Of a DNA stretch of 64,000 bases, positions 10,601-25,600 are shown piece by piece; position 1 is the stretch's first letter; every line of letters begins with the position of its first letter. The DNA lies in NCBI GenBank assembly GCA_019095985.1, contig CM032669.1:37983040-38047039 (forward strand). The letters are read 5' to 3'. Position numbers and translations under genes: made by a program. The stretch comes from Streblospio benedicti. Its lineage: Eukaryota > Annelida > Polychaeta > Spionida > Spionidae. The notes under the pieces are model-generated. The model was not told the DNA's origin. It searched no databases and worked only from the letters and a program-made list of their open reading frames with translations.

Positions 10601-13600
10601 AGCATTACAATAAATGATTTATATTCATAGACGTTTCAGGTCACTAGTTTTCAATATATGTAAATTTAAGCTGGATTGAAATTTAAACTACCACACATGT
10701 AGAATATTACTTTTCAAATTATATTTCTTTTTTTTTTCTTCTTTATAGCTGTTTATATTGGATAGATTGATAAGAAAAAGCTATGACCAGAAAAAGGATA
10801 AAAAAAGAACAGCTATAAATCAAATTAAATATAATTTAAAATGAGACATGAGGTTGTGCACCAAATCTCACGGAGTACATACATTGTATAGTGGGATATT
10901 ATGGCATCGATATTACAGCAAATTACCTATAATATAGCCCAGAGTGCAATCATCAGGCAGGCGTATCTTTTCACAAGTACTTTTTAATTTACCGCCCCTG
11001 AAAAATAAAACAATTATCTAATATCCACTGTAGATGTGAACAATCGTTTACAGTAGTGATGACTCTGAATAACATTTTATACACAACACTATTCTATTCA
11101 CTGCCTTTATTTCCAAAACTCAAAACACCTCAAAACAATATATAAAACTACTTTTCGAGATCCATCGTCTCCTTTTCAATAACGTTATTGAAAAGGAGAC
11201 TAAGGATCTCGAAAACTAGTTTTATATATTGTTTTGTGGTGTTTTGAGCTTTGGAAATAAAGGCAGCGAATAGAATAGTGTTGTGTATAAAATGAGACCT
11301 TATGCTGCATACCAGGTACATTCGATTTTACAACTCTGAATAACTGCATGGGAGTGAAACGCATTGATCAAGTTATCAGTCATACGAGTCATGAGAACAC
11401 TAGTTGAGATTGAGATAAATAAGATTATATTGGTCTACATGAAATAAACCTTCCACCATTTTATTGCACAAGTATATCTAGAGCCAAACAAGACCCATCT
11501 GATATTTTTCGGTTTTATTTGTATTTCTTGGGAGTAATGTCATTGTGATCATTCACAATAATCATCCCACAAACACAAACACTCAGGATACTATCTTTTA
11601 CTAAAGGACTTTATGTTGTCAATTCATTTCTTATTTAGAGATGCCGAGGTAGAAGGTTCTCTACAGACCACTATAACTGTTATACTGACTATCTTTAAAA
11701 TGTTCCTGTCTTTTAAACATCAAAACACAACAGTCTGCTCGGATTCCCCATGTTTAGGCTCAGAAGGGCATACTTGATGTCATATAATCACGTAATACCT
11801 CAGTCTAGTGATGTCATTCATTCCGAAAAGCCACACTAATTCTAAAGTAAGTGATAAAATATGTCTTTTTCCAAGTGTCTGTGAACACAAAATTGTATTA
11901 CTGTATCCGAGCGCCCTGGGCAGTCAGATTGAAATTTTCTTGAAATGGGCGTTCAGCGGTTACTCGGATGTGAGTCAAATTTTACCTGTGATTGGTGAAC
12001 GGAGACCCGACACTCCTGTGAATTGTGGTTAGAGACCTAAAAAAATGGCCGATTTTCTGTCCGCAAATAGATAATCTCCATCAACATTTATTCGAAATAT
12101 CTTGTAATATCTATAAGCCCATGTCTGGAAAATTGCTTTTATCTGCACACATTGATCTGGGCTTTAACTCTCCTTCTGAGCGCCAACTTTGGAAATCCGA
12201 CGAGACTGTTGCGTTTCGATGTTTAAGGGAAGGATTAGGTGAGGACCTCCAGGTCCCAATGCCTGATCCAGATTAAATGAGGAACACAGCGGTGTCGATT
12301 CCACAAGTCAAGTCCTGACAATGCAAGCCCACCAACGCCTGCGCATAAACTTGATGGTGGTTTGAAGCTGGAATCGATGCACATTGGTGCAGCTTGAGTG
12401 TCGTCATGTTTGACGATCCAGGTCAATTGCTGAATGCAGTTGCTTTAAAGTACTGAGGTATCTCGTGATTGAATGACATCACCTATCTCCGTCTGAGCAC
12501 TTGAGGAATGGAGAGCCATTGAGTTTCTTGTTTAATCTGAATCAGGCCTAATCCTTCCATTACATACTATATTCTAAGGTTCTATTTTTAGAAGTGATAG
12601 TAAGAACACGTTTTCATAAAACTGTTCATAATAAAGAAATCTTTAAAAAATAATATAGAAAATATTTAGAAGCAAGTGACAAACCCTGCATGTGGCATCA
12701 TTTTGAGGGCAAGTCCTCTGCTAATACAAATACCAGCTCCACCCGTGGCAAACCAAAAAGCTATTTTTGCCTGTAATTCCAAATGGTCAGATTCAGAAAA
12801 ACATAATAATCTACATTGTAAACAAGAAATCATAGGCAGATCCAGGTTTTCGAAAAAGGGGGGTCGCACTTAAGGAAAAGAGGGGGCGCGCTTACGAGAT
12901 TTCATCAAAAACCCTGTGAAAATGAAGTATTTTGGTGGGAAAAGGGGGGGCGCACGCCCTCTGCGACCCCCCTGGATCTGCCTATGAGAAAAAAAAAAGA
13001 TATCTAACGTAATAACTACAGTATGACGTCTTTTGCGTTTTATAATATCAGAAACCCACAACTCCGGAGAGATGGTTTCTGATAATACCAAATGATTATA
13101 TCTAGAAACATTTTGGAAGTTTCTGATTTTTTTCCACGTCACCGACACAGCCTTAAAAGCCATAGTTTCTCTGCAATCTTGTGCTATTCTATATTAAATT
13201 GATTAATCCAATAATAGTTTTAGTTGTCTCGATATGTCTGCCAGCGCATGTTCAGAACGATTCTTAACCAAAATGTATCAGGTGATACCACTTGAAAGTT
13301 TATGAGATATATTATATTGGTAAATTTGAAAACAATTACCGATATATATGGAAAACCTGTAGTACTGTTACTTTTATGGAACTACTAACCCCATTTTGAT
13401 TGGGTACTTGAAGTTGTATAGGTCGTTGAAGGCTTGGCCTCCCCAAATACCAATCTTCTGTGTGATTATATGACTGCAGTAACTTTACTAACTCTGGAAT
13501 GTTCACATATGTATCATCATCAAGATGACAGAACCACCTGAAACATGTACATTTAGGTGAATATGATTGATCAATAAGTTTATTTTAACATAAAATTTCT

Positions 13601-16600
13601 CTTACACAGTAAACAAGACAGGTGGACTAAATATATACACATCGTAATCAATAATACAATAATCAAAAATAAACATTTATTATTTCAAAGCATAAAAAAT
13701 CAATTTCCTTGGGAAAAAAATGACATGAGCAGCATTCTGGTCCTATATCACTCGCCTGTCTAATGTCATCTACTTGTATATTAAGGTTGTCATATGATTA
13801 AATATTAATAATGTTTCAAAGTACACTAATGGTAGTTACTGTTAGGGATGATGTACATTTTGTGACGATCCACAAAAGTGAAAGTATTAAATAGTGTTGT
13901 TTTGAAAGTTTTAGCTCGCGTAAAAAAAAGTAAAGACCCCCCCCACCCCCCCCCCACCCAAAAAAGGGGAATACCAAAACTTGAGCTAAACCCCTTTCCC
14001 CTTGTAATTAATGGAAACCGTTAACAATTTCTCATATGGTCAATTCCCCCTCAAGGACATGATTTAAACATACATGTATTATGATCATACAGGCATACAA
14101 TTCAATTTGTGTGTACATGCATGTTTGAAAATCAAGTAGCCTATTGATAATAAAAATTGTTGACGGACCCCTGAGGTGAAGTCAACTATCCATCCCAGAG
14201 GCATGATTCAAGAATGGAATGATCATAAAGGCATTCATGTTGGTGAAAATCAAATACTTCAGTTCAATATTTCAAAAAAGAAATGTGGACATATGAATTG
14301 TAGACCAACAAATGGACTTATGTTTGGTAATTTTAGCTCTAATGAGAGATTCATTTATTCGAAAGTACTAGCCAATGAATTTTAGAAAATTTTATTCAAA
14401 TTTATCCTTCTTTTGGCAAAACTTTCACCAGCAGTTTCGACGTAGAAAGACAGCAATAATGAGAGGACCTGCGGCCGTTCAAATATTGAATTTGGCGTAT
14501 AAAAAACCAAAAGATGGATGACAAAGAAAAAGTAACCATAATGTCTCACCAGCTGTGACAGCACAGTAATTGGTCTTTTTTGATTGTTCGAGACGACTCA
14601 TTTTGTTCAGACAACTAAATGAGTAGTCTTAGCGGGTAAACCATATTCAATGACTTACCATTGATTTTGATGATAAAGACTTGCGTGAATTTCATACAAA
14701 ACGCTGTTATTTGCATTTTCTTTAATTCATGGTTTTATACGATAAATGTGCATGTATTGTAAGAACAGACACACATGAATTAGCACACTTTCCGGAAAAG
14801 CCACAATATCACCCTGGCAACCTTTGATTGGAGGTTGGTCCTACTGAGGAAAATAGTTTTTTTAACTACTGCGCTGACTGCCAAAACAAAAAGTAAGATA
14901 TAAATTGCGGGGATGCTCTTTGCTCATTGGCTACTTTTGAGTAAAAGAGGACTCAAACCAATACATTAGACTAAAAATATTGCATCTAATTCATTCAATT
15001 TTTGTGGCACTTTTTACTATTCTAAACTCTTTTGTAAAAAACAAACAAATTGAATTTACCTTTTATTGGACTCAATGAAATAATCATATTCCACTGACAT
15101 TTTACAGCACAAAGCCTTTCTGAAAAATAAACGAGCATATCTATTATTATAAGTAGTTAAAACACAGAATACTTGGAAACATTTAAATCTTTGAGCGTAC
15201 ACAAAAATTGATACAAATTGTATATCACCATCGGAAACAGACCTTTACATAAAATCAACATAGCGGTAAGTTTCTGAGTCACAAACAATATGTTTGTACT
15301 TAAACAGCTCACTACTATCTTTTTACTATAAAATGTTTTGTATAAGATATCCTTAGAGCAGATTTGAGAATCACTGAAATTGACTCCAAGTATATACGTA
15401 CATGTACATGTATATTCTTTACATGTTGATCTCAACAAATTGTTTAGTGACTCATCATCTAATCTACAAAAACTGATGTAGTAATTTCAGTGTTTATGTT
15501 AATGAGAACATAATGCTTTCAACCAACATAGAAAAGGGATAAATATATTCTTTCAGCGTAAAAAATATATGTTGGGAGTAAGAAAATATTACCTGTTATG
15601 AGAGTTGGCACAGTTGGTGTTTACGAGATGACCATCTGTATATGAAACAATTATACAAATAGAAAAACATATATCTACATATGACTATTTTCTTTAGTTC
15701 AATTTGTAAATGAAAAGTGACACCCATAATGACAAACCAGTGCTTATGATAATATCAAATAACAACCACAATGAAACCAAATAAGACAAACGCATAGATA
15801 AAAGTCTCCTGCCGAAACAGGGAAAACTTAATTTAAACACCCTAGCTTAACAACATAACTTGTAGATCGGTAACAGTAAGAAATACAGAAAATAACAATC
15901 CAGAATTGACCAAAGTTGGACCATTTGGGCTCATGTGAAATAGGCTGGAAGAAGTTACCATTATCAGCTGACAAACAAAAGTATCCTACCCACATGATGC
16001 GGCTTGAGGAAGTTTAAAAAAAATAACAGAAAGAAATAGACCAAACAATTGTCTGCAAATAACACAAATATGGACTGTTGGGGTTGATACAAAATATGCT
16101 CAAAGAAATCACCATTTTCAACTGACAAGCCAAATTTGAGCATACTACCTCAAATGATAAGCATTGTATAGTGGTAACAGTCTGAATGCATTGGACTGAA
16201 TAAAGATCCGGGACCAACCCATATATGGACTGTTTGGGCCATTGTGAAATAGGGTTCTTGTGGTCACCATTTACAATGGACATGCCAAATTTGAGCACCC
16301 TAGTTCAAACGATGTGACCTATAGAGGAGTAACAAATCGCATGGATGGTTTTAGTGTCTCTACTCTGCCAGGTTGACATCTGGTTGGTGGGAGTGATTGC
16401 CTACAGCCTGTCTGTCTGACTTAAACTGGCTAGCTGCCTGTCGGCTGGTCTGTCGGTCAGTCTGTTGGTCTGACGCAATTATTGGGTCCTAAGCCATTGT
16501 CAACACTGGAATGATTCACTATTATAGCTTTAAATTTAGGGTTGGTGTGAACAAATTAATTAGCGTGCGCCGCGGGCCACGCGCAGACGTGCTGCGTCGC

Positions 16601-19600
16601 GCTCCCTCGTCGTGCTGACGCGTACTTCTTGTTGTTGTGTTACTTGAATGGACGAGACTGTCACTACTACGATGAAGCAGTAGCTTTCCCTTTTATATGG
16701 CCAGTGATCCCACCAGGTTTCACGAAGGGCCCTTGCCTACACAAGGGACTTTGCACTGATGCTGACACGTGACACACGTATAAGCTAGAGCACCGCCACA
16801 CCCACGAGCGTGAGGTGCACACGACGAGGGGTCCTAGCCACCGACTAGGCCCCGAAGAGGATGAAGATTGAGAGCCTTTCCTCCACTCTCTACGAGAGGT
16901 CGACCTTTTTTAGTTTAAATTTATTTGTGTGAATAATACTTTGTATGATTGTATTTTATAATTTATTTTGATGGATGTGAAGTATATTGGTTATACTACA
17001 ATGAAATTTTAATATTTTATCATTTTTCTGGAGGATGTATTTTCCAACTAACCTCCCTACTAAAATCCGGTACTAGCAGGAGTTTTGCGTTGCACAATAG
17101 CACCCTCACCGAAATATGCGTTTAAAGTTACACGTCGTATTAGTCATATAACGAAAAAGGAAGTCTTATAAAGATATAACAGCAATCCTCTTTCAATATA
17201 AAAGAATGTTTATTGATGCATGTTGATTTCAATAACATTATTTACAAAATTACATTTCAAACATGGAATCTTTAGAACATCATACATACGAATATTCTGA
17301 AACAAGTCTTACAGCAAAATGTTTATATTTATCTTAATAATAGATTAAATCACAACGTTCTCATATCAACTTTTGTTTTCGAGATAATAAAGTACAAACG
17401 TGTCAAAAATTGTATTTCATCAGTTCCGAAGATGCTTTATGACCCATTGAATTCAACAAAACCAAACACGACACTGAAACATTACTTGCTTTCCAAATAT
17501 TTCATTTTATTTGGGAACGACCTCGATCACAGTTGATGACGTCACGGAAGGATATCAACTATTTTTGATGAGTGTCAATCTCCGAGATTGATCACTACAT
17601 GAGAACGTTATGATATCACTTATTTATTGTAAAAACGAAGCAGACACTCGTTGAGTGTGCCTTTCCTCATAGAGGAAAGGTTGCCAGCCCTCAACTGCCC
17701 AACGTACTGGGTCCCTAATCCCTACAGGGGCTTATAAGAAAGATGAACACAGCAAGGTGAGTGTGACTAAGGGGATCATCTATCCTAATCCAGTGAGAAG
17801 CAATATTAAAAACTACTTTAACCCTTGCAGGGATGCTATAATCCCCGCGCACTGGATGGCCTAAACATTAACTTTTGTTTTGTCACATTGGTACAAAAGA
17901 ATTTTTCTACATCAAAAAATGTAATTCTTACTCACTTGTTTTCTGCTGATATTCTTCATCCTCACCATCAGTAAAAAAGTATGTCTGAAATCAATGAATT
18001 CACATTAATAATAAATTCAATATGAAAAACATCACCCATGGTGACAAACCAGTGTTTACAGTACGACAAAATAACTACCACAATGGTCCCAAATAAGGAC
18101 CATTGAGGTCGATATGAAACGAGCCGATTATCCAGCATTGTTAACATACATACCCACAATGAGAAATTGGAACAAAATGGCGACTATTTCTAACTTAAAG
18201 GTACAATGTGAGCATCCTCGCTCTAACAAGTCGGGGACTAAATAATAATCAATATGCACCCATATATAGACCATTGTAGTCAATCAGAAATATGCACCTG
18301 ATTGTAAAGAGATGGCCTATTTAAAGTAGAGCATGTTATGTTTTCATTTAGATTGTTATGCCAGAAATTATCATGTTTGTGATGCGCGTCGCTATAATCA
18401 GAGAAACCAGACTTTCTGTTGGCAAATATACTAATTATAGAACAAGCGTGTTTAAAACATTGATTAGCTTTTCATAAACTGCCAATGTGAGTCGTGGCAG
18501 GGTAATAGTCTTGATATTACCAGTTTAACTAGGAAACTAATGTGGTCAGATATTGTTGACAAAGGCTTGTGAAATTATATGTACAGCTGCTGGTTTGCTC
18601 TATGGTATCCTGATTTCTAGATGTATTCTTGATTCGTGATGCTAGATTCGATATACTTGTTGTAAATTGATTCCTATATGTTGAATTGTTGTATTTTCGA
18701 CTTTGCATGGAATAAAAGATACAAATGAGATTAAAGTTTCATTAATCACAAGAAACGGTTTCTCCCTCCTATGAGCCATAATCAGAGGAGGGTGGCGCCC
18801 CAACAAAGGACCCAAAGATATGCCAATGTAAAGTGGCACAACCCTTTACAAACTGATTCCTAATTCAAACTTGAAAATTGATTAAATACAAACAACTTTC
18901 TAGTCCAACTATTACAACATTCAGAGGCAAAAGTAAAATACGAAGAATTTAAAATGCATGAGACAAGCGAATTGTTGCAGTTTTCATGTCTTGTTTTAAA
19001 ACTAAAGATATTTTTTGTAAAATGATTTTAAAATTATCAACATTATGACTCAAAAAATATTTACTAATACTACATTGTCCTTTTATATTTAACAAGTATC
19101 TAAAAATAGTATTAAAAGCAACTCTACAATCATCAAGGTTTTTACATTTAAAATTAGTCCATAGTGAAGAGCAAGCAACACAGATTTCTACAAAACGATT
19201 GAAACAAATGTATCTTAACTTCTTCACCACATATCTTATAAATTTACGAATTTATAGTGTTTCCAATGAATAGCATAGAGTGATTTCTTTTGCCTGTCGT
19301 CATCATCGCCAAATAGCCATGATAACTCCAAATAGAGGCCATTGTAGTCCATTTGCCGGAAAAAAAATAAAAAATGATATACATCTTCACACCTTAATTG
19401 CTTTTTCAAATATGGGTCAAATTTCATGAAAATTGATATCAGATACTTTTTTCCTCTAATTCAACATATCTAATTTAAAATGGTACAGCTATAAGCATTC
19501 TTATACAGTGAGCCTGTTTGTTGTTGACGCCGATGCCGTTGGAAGCAAACCTAAATGTCAGGGAGGTGCGTAATAGAGACATCACAATAGAGCTCACATT

Positions 19601-22600
19601 CTGAATAGGGTATGAAGGCGACAAATAGAAGAAAATTCATACTTGACATTATGACAACTACTCTGGAAAAAAAATTGGTCCTACATGAAATTTACTTCTC
19701 ACTTGACTTGCAATAAACTGCATAAACATGCATAATATATGCTAGAAACATTGTCTTATAGAAAATATAATGTAGTCTTTTGAAGATCCAGTTGGAATAC
19801 TAGAATATTGAACAGCTCAAAATTCAGCCCTGAGCTGACAGAAATAGCCATTAATATATAATATCCTACTATGATAAAGAATCTTAGGGCCGAGTCATTA
19901 TTTAAGCCGTGGGGGGGTCGGAAAAAAACTGGGGGGGTCAGATGTTTGAATTTGAATGTTGTGGGGGGGTCAGAAGTTTGAATTTGAATGTTGAGGGGGG
20001 GTCAGAAGTTTCAAAATGGAAGTTGTGGGGGGGTCAGAAGTTTAAAATGGAAGAATATGGGGGGTCAAATATTCTGATTATTGAAATGTTACTGGGGGGG
20101 TCAAATGTCCAAATTTTGTAAATTTACTGAAAGGGGCCGTGGCAAGCGTTTACATTTCTTAATAAATGTTGGTAGAATGTCCTGATCTTTTTCTTTGGTA
20201 TGTGATCAATCATTTGGTTGTATAAAATATCTTGTAATTTTGTACCTAGTTTAATATGTCAACTCAACACATGCAATTGTATTGCTCATATTTGCTAAAA
20301 TGCTTTTGACAGAGGATTTTAGTGATCGGATGGAAAACATTTCTTTAAGTATGCCTTCCCCAAGAATTTGTACTGCTTAAAAATGTTAACTTGTAATGAT
20401 ATGAAAGGACTGGTGCTATTAATTGAATTTAGAGTTTTTGATAATACCTATTCGGCTCTTATATTAGAGCAATTATCTGAGCCACTGCAAGCAACTTATG
20501 AAATGGAATATAAAACCCTTTATCAAGATTGAATTATATTATGTTTAATTGTCTTTCCACTAACCACTAACTTTTATTTTCGGAAAATGCAATATAAATT
20601 CTTTACTTTTTTTTCTCAAAATAACAGATTGAAGATTAAATTGCTTTCTCTAAAATCAATTAAATAGCATCAGTCTATTTATATCATGACAAGTTAATAT
20701 ATACAGTTTATATTACATTTTGTTTATTGCATTTACTAAACTGGGGAAAAACTAGTTTCATTCATTCATAGTTTCATTCATATAGCTAAATATTGTTGCA
20801 AATTTGTACAGCAGATATGACAGTACAATGCTATGCTAATACACACACAGGGCATGTGGAAATGGGGGTGTCATATGCTAGGTAAGATATACTAAAGTGG
20901 GGGGGTCGGAAGTTCATATTTCAGGCATATATTTCAATGTTGGGGGGGTCATATGTTTGATTTGCGAACCCGTGGGGGGGTCATATGTTTGATTTACAAA
21001 CCCGTGGGGGGGTCAGAAGTTAGAAACACAGATGTCTAGAAAAACTTCCGACCCCCCCAATTCTTAAATAATGACTCGACCCTTACAGCTTTGCATACAC
21101 TTGATATTTATGTAAGGATCAATAATAACTAAGCCATGTGGCCGGATATATGGCCTGAATATTCTGTGTATCTTATTGACTGAAAACAACCCATTACCTT
21201 ATGAGAAAGTGCACAAATTTATTGTTCTATTATTACTTCTTATGTTATCATCATTTTTTAGTATTCACAGTATTTTATAAACAGCAAGCAGTAGCAATAT
21301 ATACATGGCATGGAACCACTCACTGCTGTGATCCATTGGTAATTCATACACACAATACTATCACATTCCCAACCAATGTATAATCTTTGAATCAATTTAT
21401 ATTTACGATTTATAAAACATACTTTATATTTTGAACCAGTAAGGTGTATTACATTTGACAGCCTACATTTACATTTACAAACCAAACCACATGATATTGC
21501 AGTGGCACAACATTGCATCAGGGTTTATTGTCCTGACACCAATTTTATTCAACTACTTTTTGGCCATTAAATTTTTTTTCTCTTTCGATACATATTCTGG
21601 AGAATATTGGAAATGATTCACACTAAAATGCTACACCTACATGAGAATTTTTGTGTTTCTACATAACTTGGAAATATGCGCAGATTTACAAAAAATTTCA
21701 ACATTTTCAGAAGAAATTTGTAAAAAAAACATTTTGGGTATATAGGTGAAAATTTCACATCCAATCACTGAACGTAAGCGCCATTGGTTTTGTATAATCT
21801 TCTGTGCATTTGGATATTACTGAACAATGGAAGTTATGCTTTCTATCACTGACTTAGGTCATTGGCTGTCCCAACTATGCAAATTGCTCTTACATTTTAA
21901 TTGGCTTTATCTAGTCAGAATGTGTATATTTGCAAATTAAAGTTGAAAATGCTGAAATTTCTGTCAATCATTCTGGCTGCCCAGTCTACATCTCAACCGT
22001 CCTCGCCAAGCCTTTCGGTCACCAGGATCTCTCATACCCATGCCCAAACATATCTTTCTGCATAACTGTTTTGGTCTTCCCTTTCCTTCCTTCTATTTCA
22101 AGTTTTCTTACTTTGCTTATCAAGCCAGAGCTGCGCTCAACGTGACATAGCCATCTCAGTCTCCCTTTACAAAGCACCCTGTCAATATATGTGATACAGA
22201 ATTTCTCCAGATGGCTCTCTGTACTGGTACCAGCAGCTTCATCCAAGCTATCTTTCAAATAACTTCCACTTTCCTTCCAAACCCATACAAGTTGTGTCAG
22301 ACGGTCTGACTCGGACCATACATGTATATGTAATTGACTTGCAAGTTCACTGCTTAAAAAGAGTCTGAAAAACTTTTACAAAGATAGACATGCAATATCT
22401 ATGTATATATAGATTACTTGAAAAAATTGTGTCTAACTTGATGTGCAAATTATTATTACTATAGACTGTAAGTCTGAATTAATTAAATAAATGAATAAAT
22501 AAAAATCTAATTGCATATGCTCATTTGAAATTACCAAAACAACATATAATCAATAAATGGCATCTGCTTACACCACTAAAAACACAACTTGTCAGCCAAT

Positions 22601-25600
22601 TGATTCTAATGATGCAAAACTAATTGGAATCATAATTGGTCTACAAGAATCTTGTTTACACTGCGACTACCGTGATTCCAAGTTAAGGTAGTCGCATGAT
22701 ATTTGTACAGTGAAGAGCATTTTTTATTTCTATATATGGTAAAGTCCTTAATAGCTTAATATTCTTTATTAGAGAGAGTAGTACCTTGCACATATTATCT
22801 GCATGCTGCATAATATCAGAGAAAATTTACTTGATGGTATAGTTGGGCAGGAGACAAGGGGCCATGACTACATTTTGCGACATACCTTTTTGGAATACTC
22901 AGGATGTCTACTGTGTGAGTCCATAAGTTTCCCGCACGGTTAAGTGTCCCATGGGGGTCGTATGCCGCCCATTTTGAAATTGTATAAAAAATCGAGAATT
23001 TCAACAGATCTGGATATTGGGCTCTTCTCTTGCCCAAACTTTATCTAAATACCCATAACCAACTGTTATGAACATGATACAATCAATTTTTGCGCCACAA
23101 AATTTGTTGGGCAAAGTTTGGGCAAGAGGAGAGCCCAATATCCAGATCTGTGGAGGTTCTCGATTTTTTACGTAATTTCAAAATGGCCGCCATACGACCC
23201 CCATGGGACACTTTGCCACGCGGGAAACATGAACTCAAAAAGTAGACATCCTGATGATTCGGAAAAATGGATTAAATATTTGTGTGGTTGTTGTGTATTT
23301 ACGTGTACGTTATGTTTCTCGTTTTGGTAATAAACAGTTCGACAATCACGTTGGCGTCACTTCACTCTTCGAATAATATATTCCCAATAATTTATTGGAA
23401 ATCTACTAACATATCTAACAAACTGGCGACGAGACTGGTTGAAAAATGCCCACAATAGGTTCATTGAGAGAATATAATGAGAAAGAGGAAGATTGGGAAA
23501 TTTATGTAGAACGTTTGGAGCAATATTTTATTGCCAATGACATACACGCTGACAAGAAGGTTGCCGTTCTCATATCCACAATTGGGGCCAATACTTATGG
23601 CCTTAAGAAAGACATTCTAGCGCCTGCAAAGCCTCATAGTAAGTCATTTGCCGAATTGACGTCTGTATTAAAATCTCGTTTATACCCAGAACCCATCACC
23701 ATAGCTGAAAGATTTCGCTTCTATAAGCGTGACCAAGGGAAAAGCGAAAGTATTAGTGACTACATCGCTGTTCTGAAAAGACTATCCAGTAAATGTCGAT
23801 TTGGATCATTTTTGGATGATGCACTAAGAGATAGGCTGGTATGTGGATTGAGGGATAGATCTATACAAGAACGCCTTTTGTCAAATGACTCCTTAGATTT
23901 CAAGAAGGCGTGTAACGCTGCAATCACTTTAGAACAAGCACTCGCAGATGTAAAGCTACTGCAAGGTACAACCCCAACAGTGACTCAAGACATCAATTTC
24001 ACATCAAGCGGAAAACGGAGAAGCAATGTTAGCAATAGATGTAAACACTGTGGAAATAAGCATACGGGTGATTGCTGGTTCAAAAATGCTGTTTGTCACC
24101 GATGTCAACAAAAAAGGCCACACTTCACGTACTTGCAAGAAGAAACCTGTGAAAAAGCACGGGCAAGAGTCATCAAAGAAGATGCACAAGGTAGATATTG
24201 ATGCAAATAGTCCAAGTTCTGATAATGAAACCAATTCAGATAGTGATGCTAATGATGTCCACCCACTGTCACTGTATTACAATAATAGTGATAAACAAGC
24301 CCCTATCACTGTAGATATTAAGATACACAATCAACCAGTTACCATGGAAATAGACACAGGTTCAGCAGTGAGTGTTATTTCTGCAAACTCTGTACAGAAA
24401 TTACTTGGTGATGTTCAACTGAAGAAAACAAATAACATACTCAAGACGTACACTGGTGAAGGCATAAAACCAGCTGGTATACTTAACGTTGAAGTTGATT
24501 ATAAGGATCAGCATAAACAATTTACATTGCATGTATTGAAACAAAATAGTCCTACTCTACTTGGGCGTGATTGGCTGAAGGAAATTAAGCTGGACTGGTC
24601 TGGATTAAAATGTTTCAAAATGAACATGACATCTATGGATGCACTTCTTGACAAATATGGTAGTGTTTTTGACAGTGATTTAGGCACCATAAAAGATTTC
24701 AAGGCTCGAATTTACCTCAAGCCTGACAGTACTCCAAAGTTTTTCAAACCCAGACCCATTGCTTATGCTCTGAAACCTAAGGTCGAAGTTGAAATCGATC
24801 GATTGATCCACACAGGTGTTCTAGTACCAGTCACCCACAGCGAATGGGCAACTCCCATTGTGCCTGTTGTGAAGAAGTCGGGAGCTGTTAGGATCTGTGG
24901 AGATTTTAAGGTGACGCTTAATTCGCAGATAAAGGTAGATCAGTACCCAATTCCAAAAATTGAGGACATTCTAGCCCAAATGAGTGGTGAGAAATTCTCA
25001 AAGATTGATTTGGCAAATGCATATCCTACAGATGGAGATTGCTGAAGAAGATAAACGATATACCACTATCAACACATCAAAAGGGTTGTTTTCATACAAC
25101 AGACTCCCTTTTGGCATTGCAAGTGCTCCAGCTCAGTTCCAGAGGGCTATGGAACAGATACTTCAAAATTGTCCCGGAACTCAGGTATATTTTGATGACA
25201 TAATTATCACTGGCAAGGATGATAATGAGCACATTGATAACGTTGAAAGAGTACTGAGTAGACTGCAGGCATCTGGGATCCGTCTGAAAAGAGAAAAATG
25301 TGAATTTATGAAGCCTTCAATGAGCTATTTAGGTCACATCATAGACAAGGATGGTCTTCACACAGACAAGATCAAAGTTAAAGCAATTGTAGACTCACCT
25401 GCACCAAAAGACAAGGCTGAATTGCGTTCGCTATTAGGCTTAATAAATTATTATGGGCGATTCATCAGAAACTGTTCATCTCTCCTTCATCCATTGAACA
25501 GACTTCTACGCAATGATGTTAAGTGGAAGTGGAATAATGATTGTGAAAGGTCACTTACCAAGGTGAAAAACATAGTATCTTCATCTCAAGTACTCACCCA

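Noticed and set aside
12025-12426. Overlapping open frames on both strands in fringe intron 6
   Set aside because: No domain, no splice-framed joins to fringe, and no similarity that I recognise.
19909-20121. Open frame with repeated Gly-Gly-Ser/Gln motifs
   Set aside because: It is the translation of the GTGGGGGGGTC tandem units of a Harbinger-like element, with no sign of coding selection.
22816-23330. Two similar open frames ([10 protein letters not shown]) on opposite strands
   Set aside because: They mirror each other because the DNA is a foldback; no domain and no splice context.
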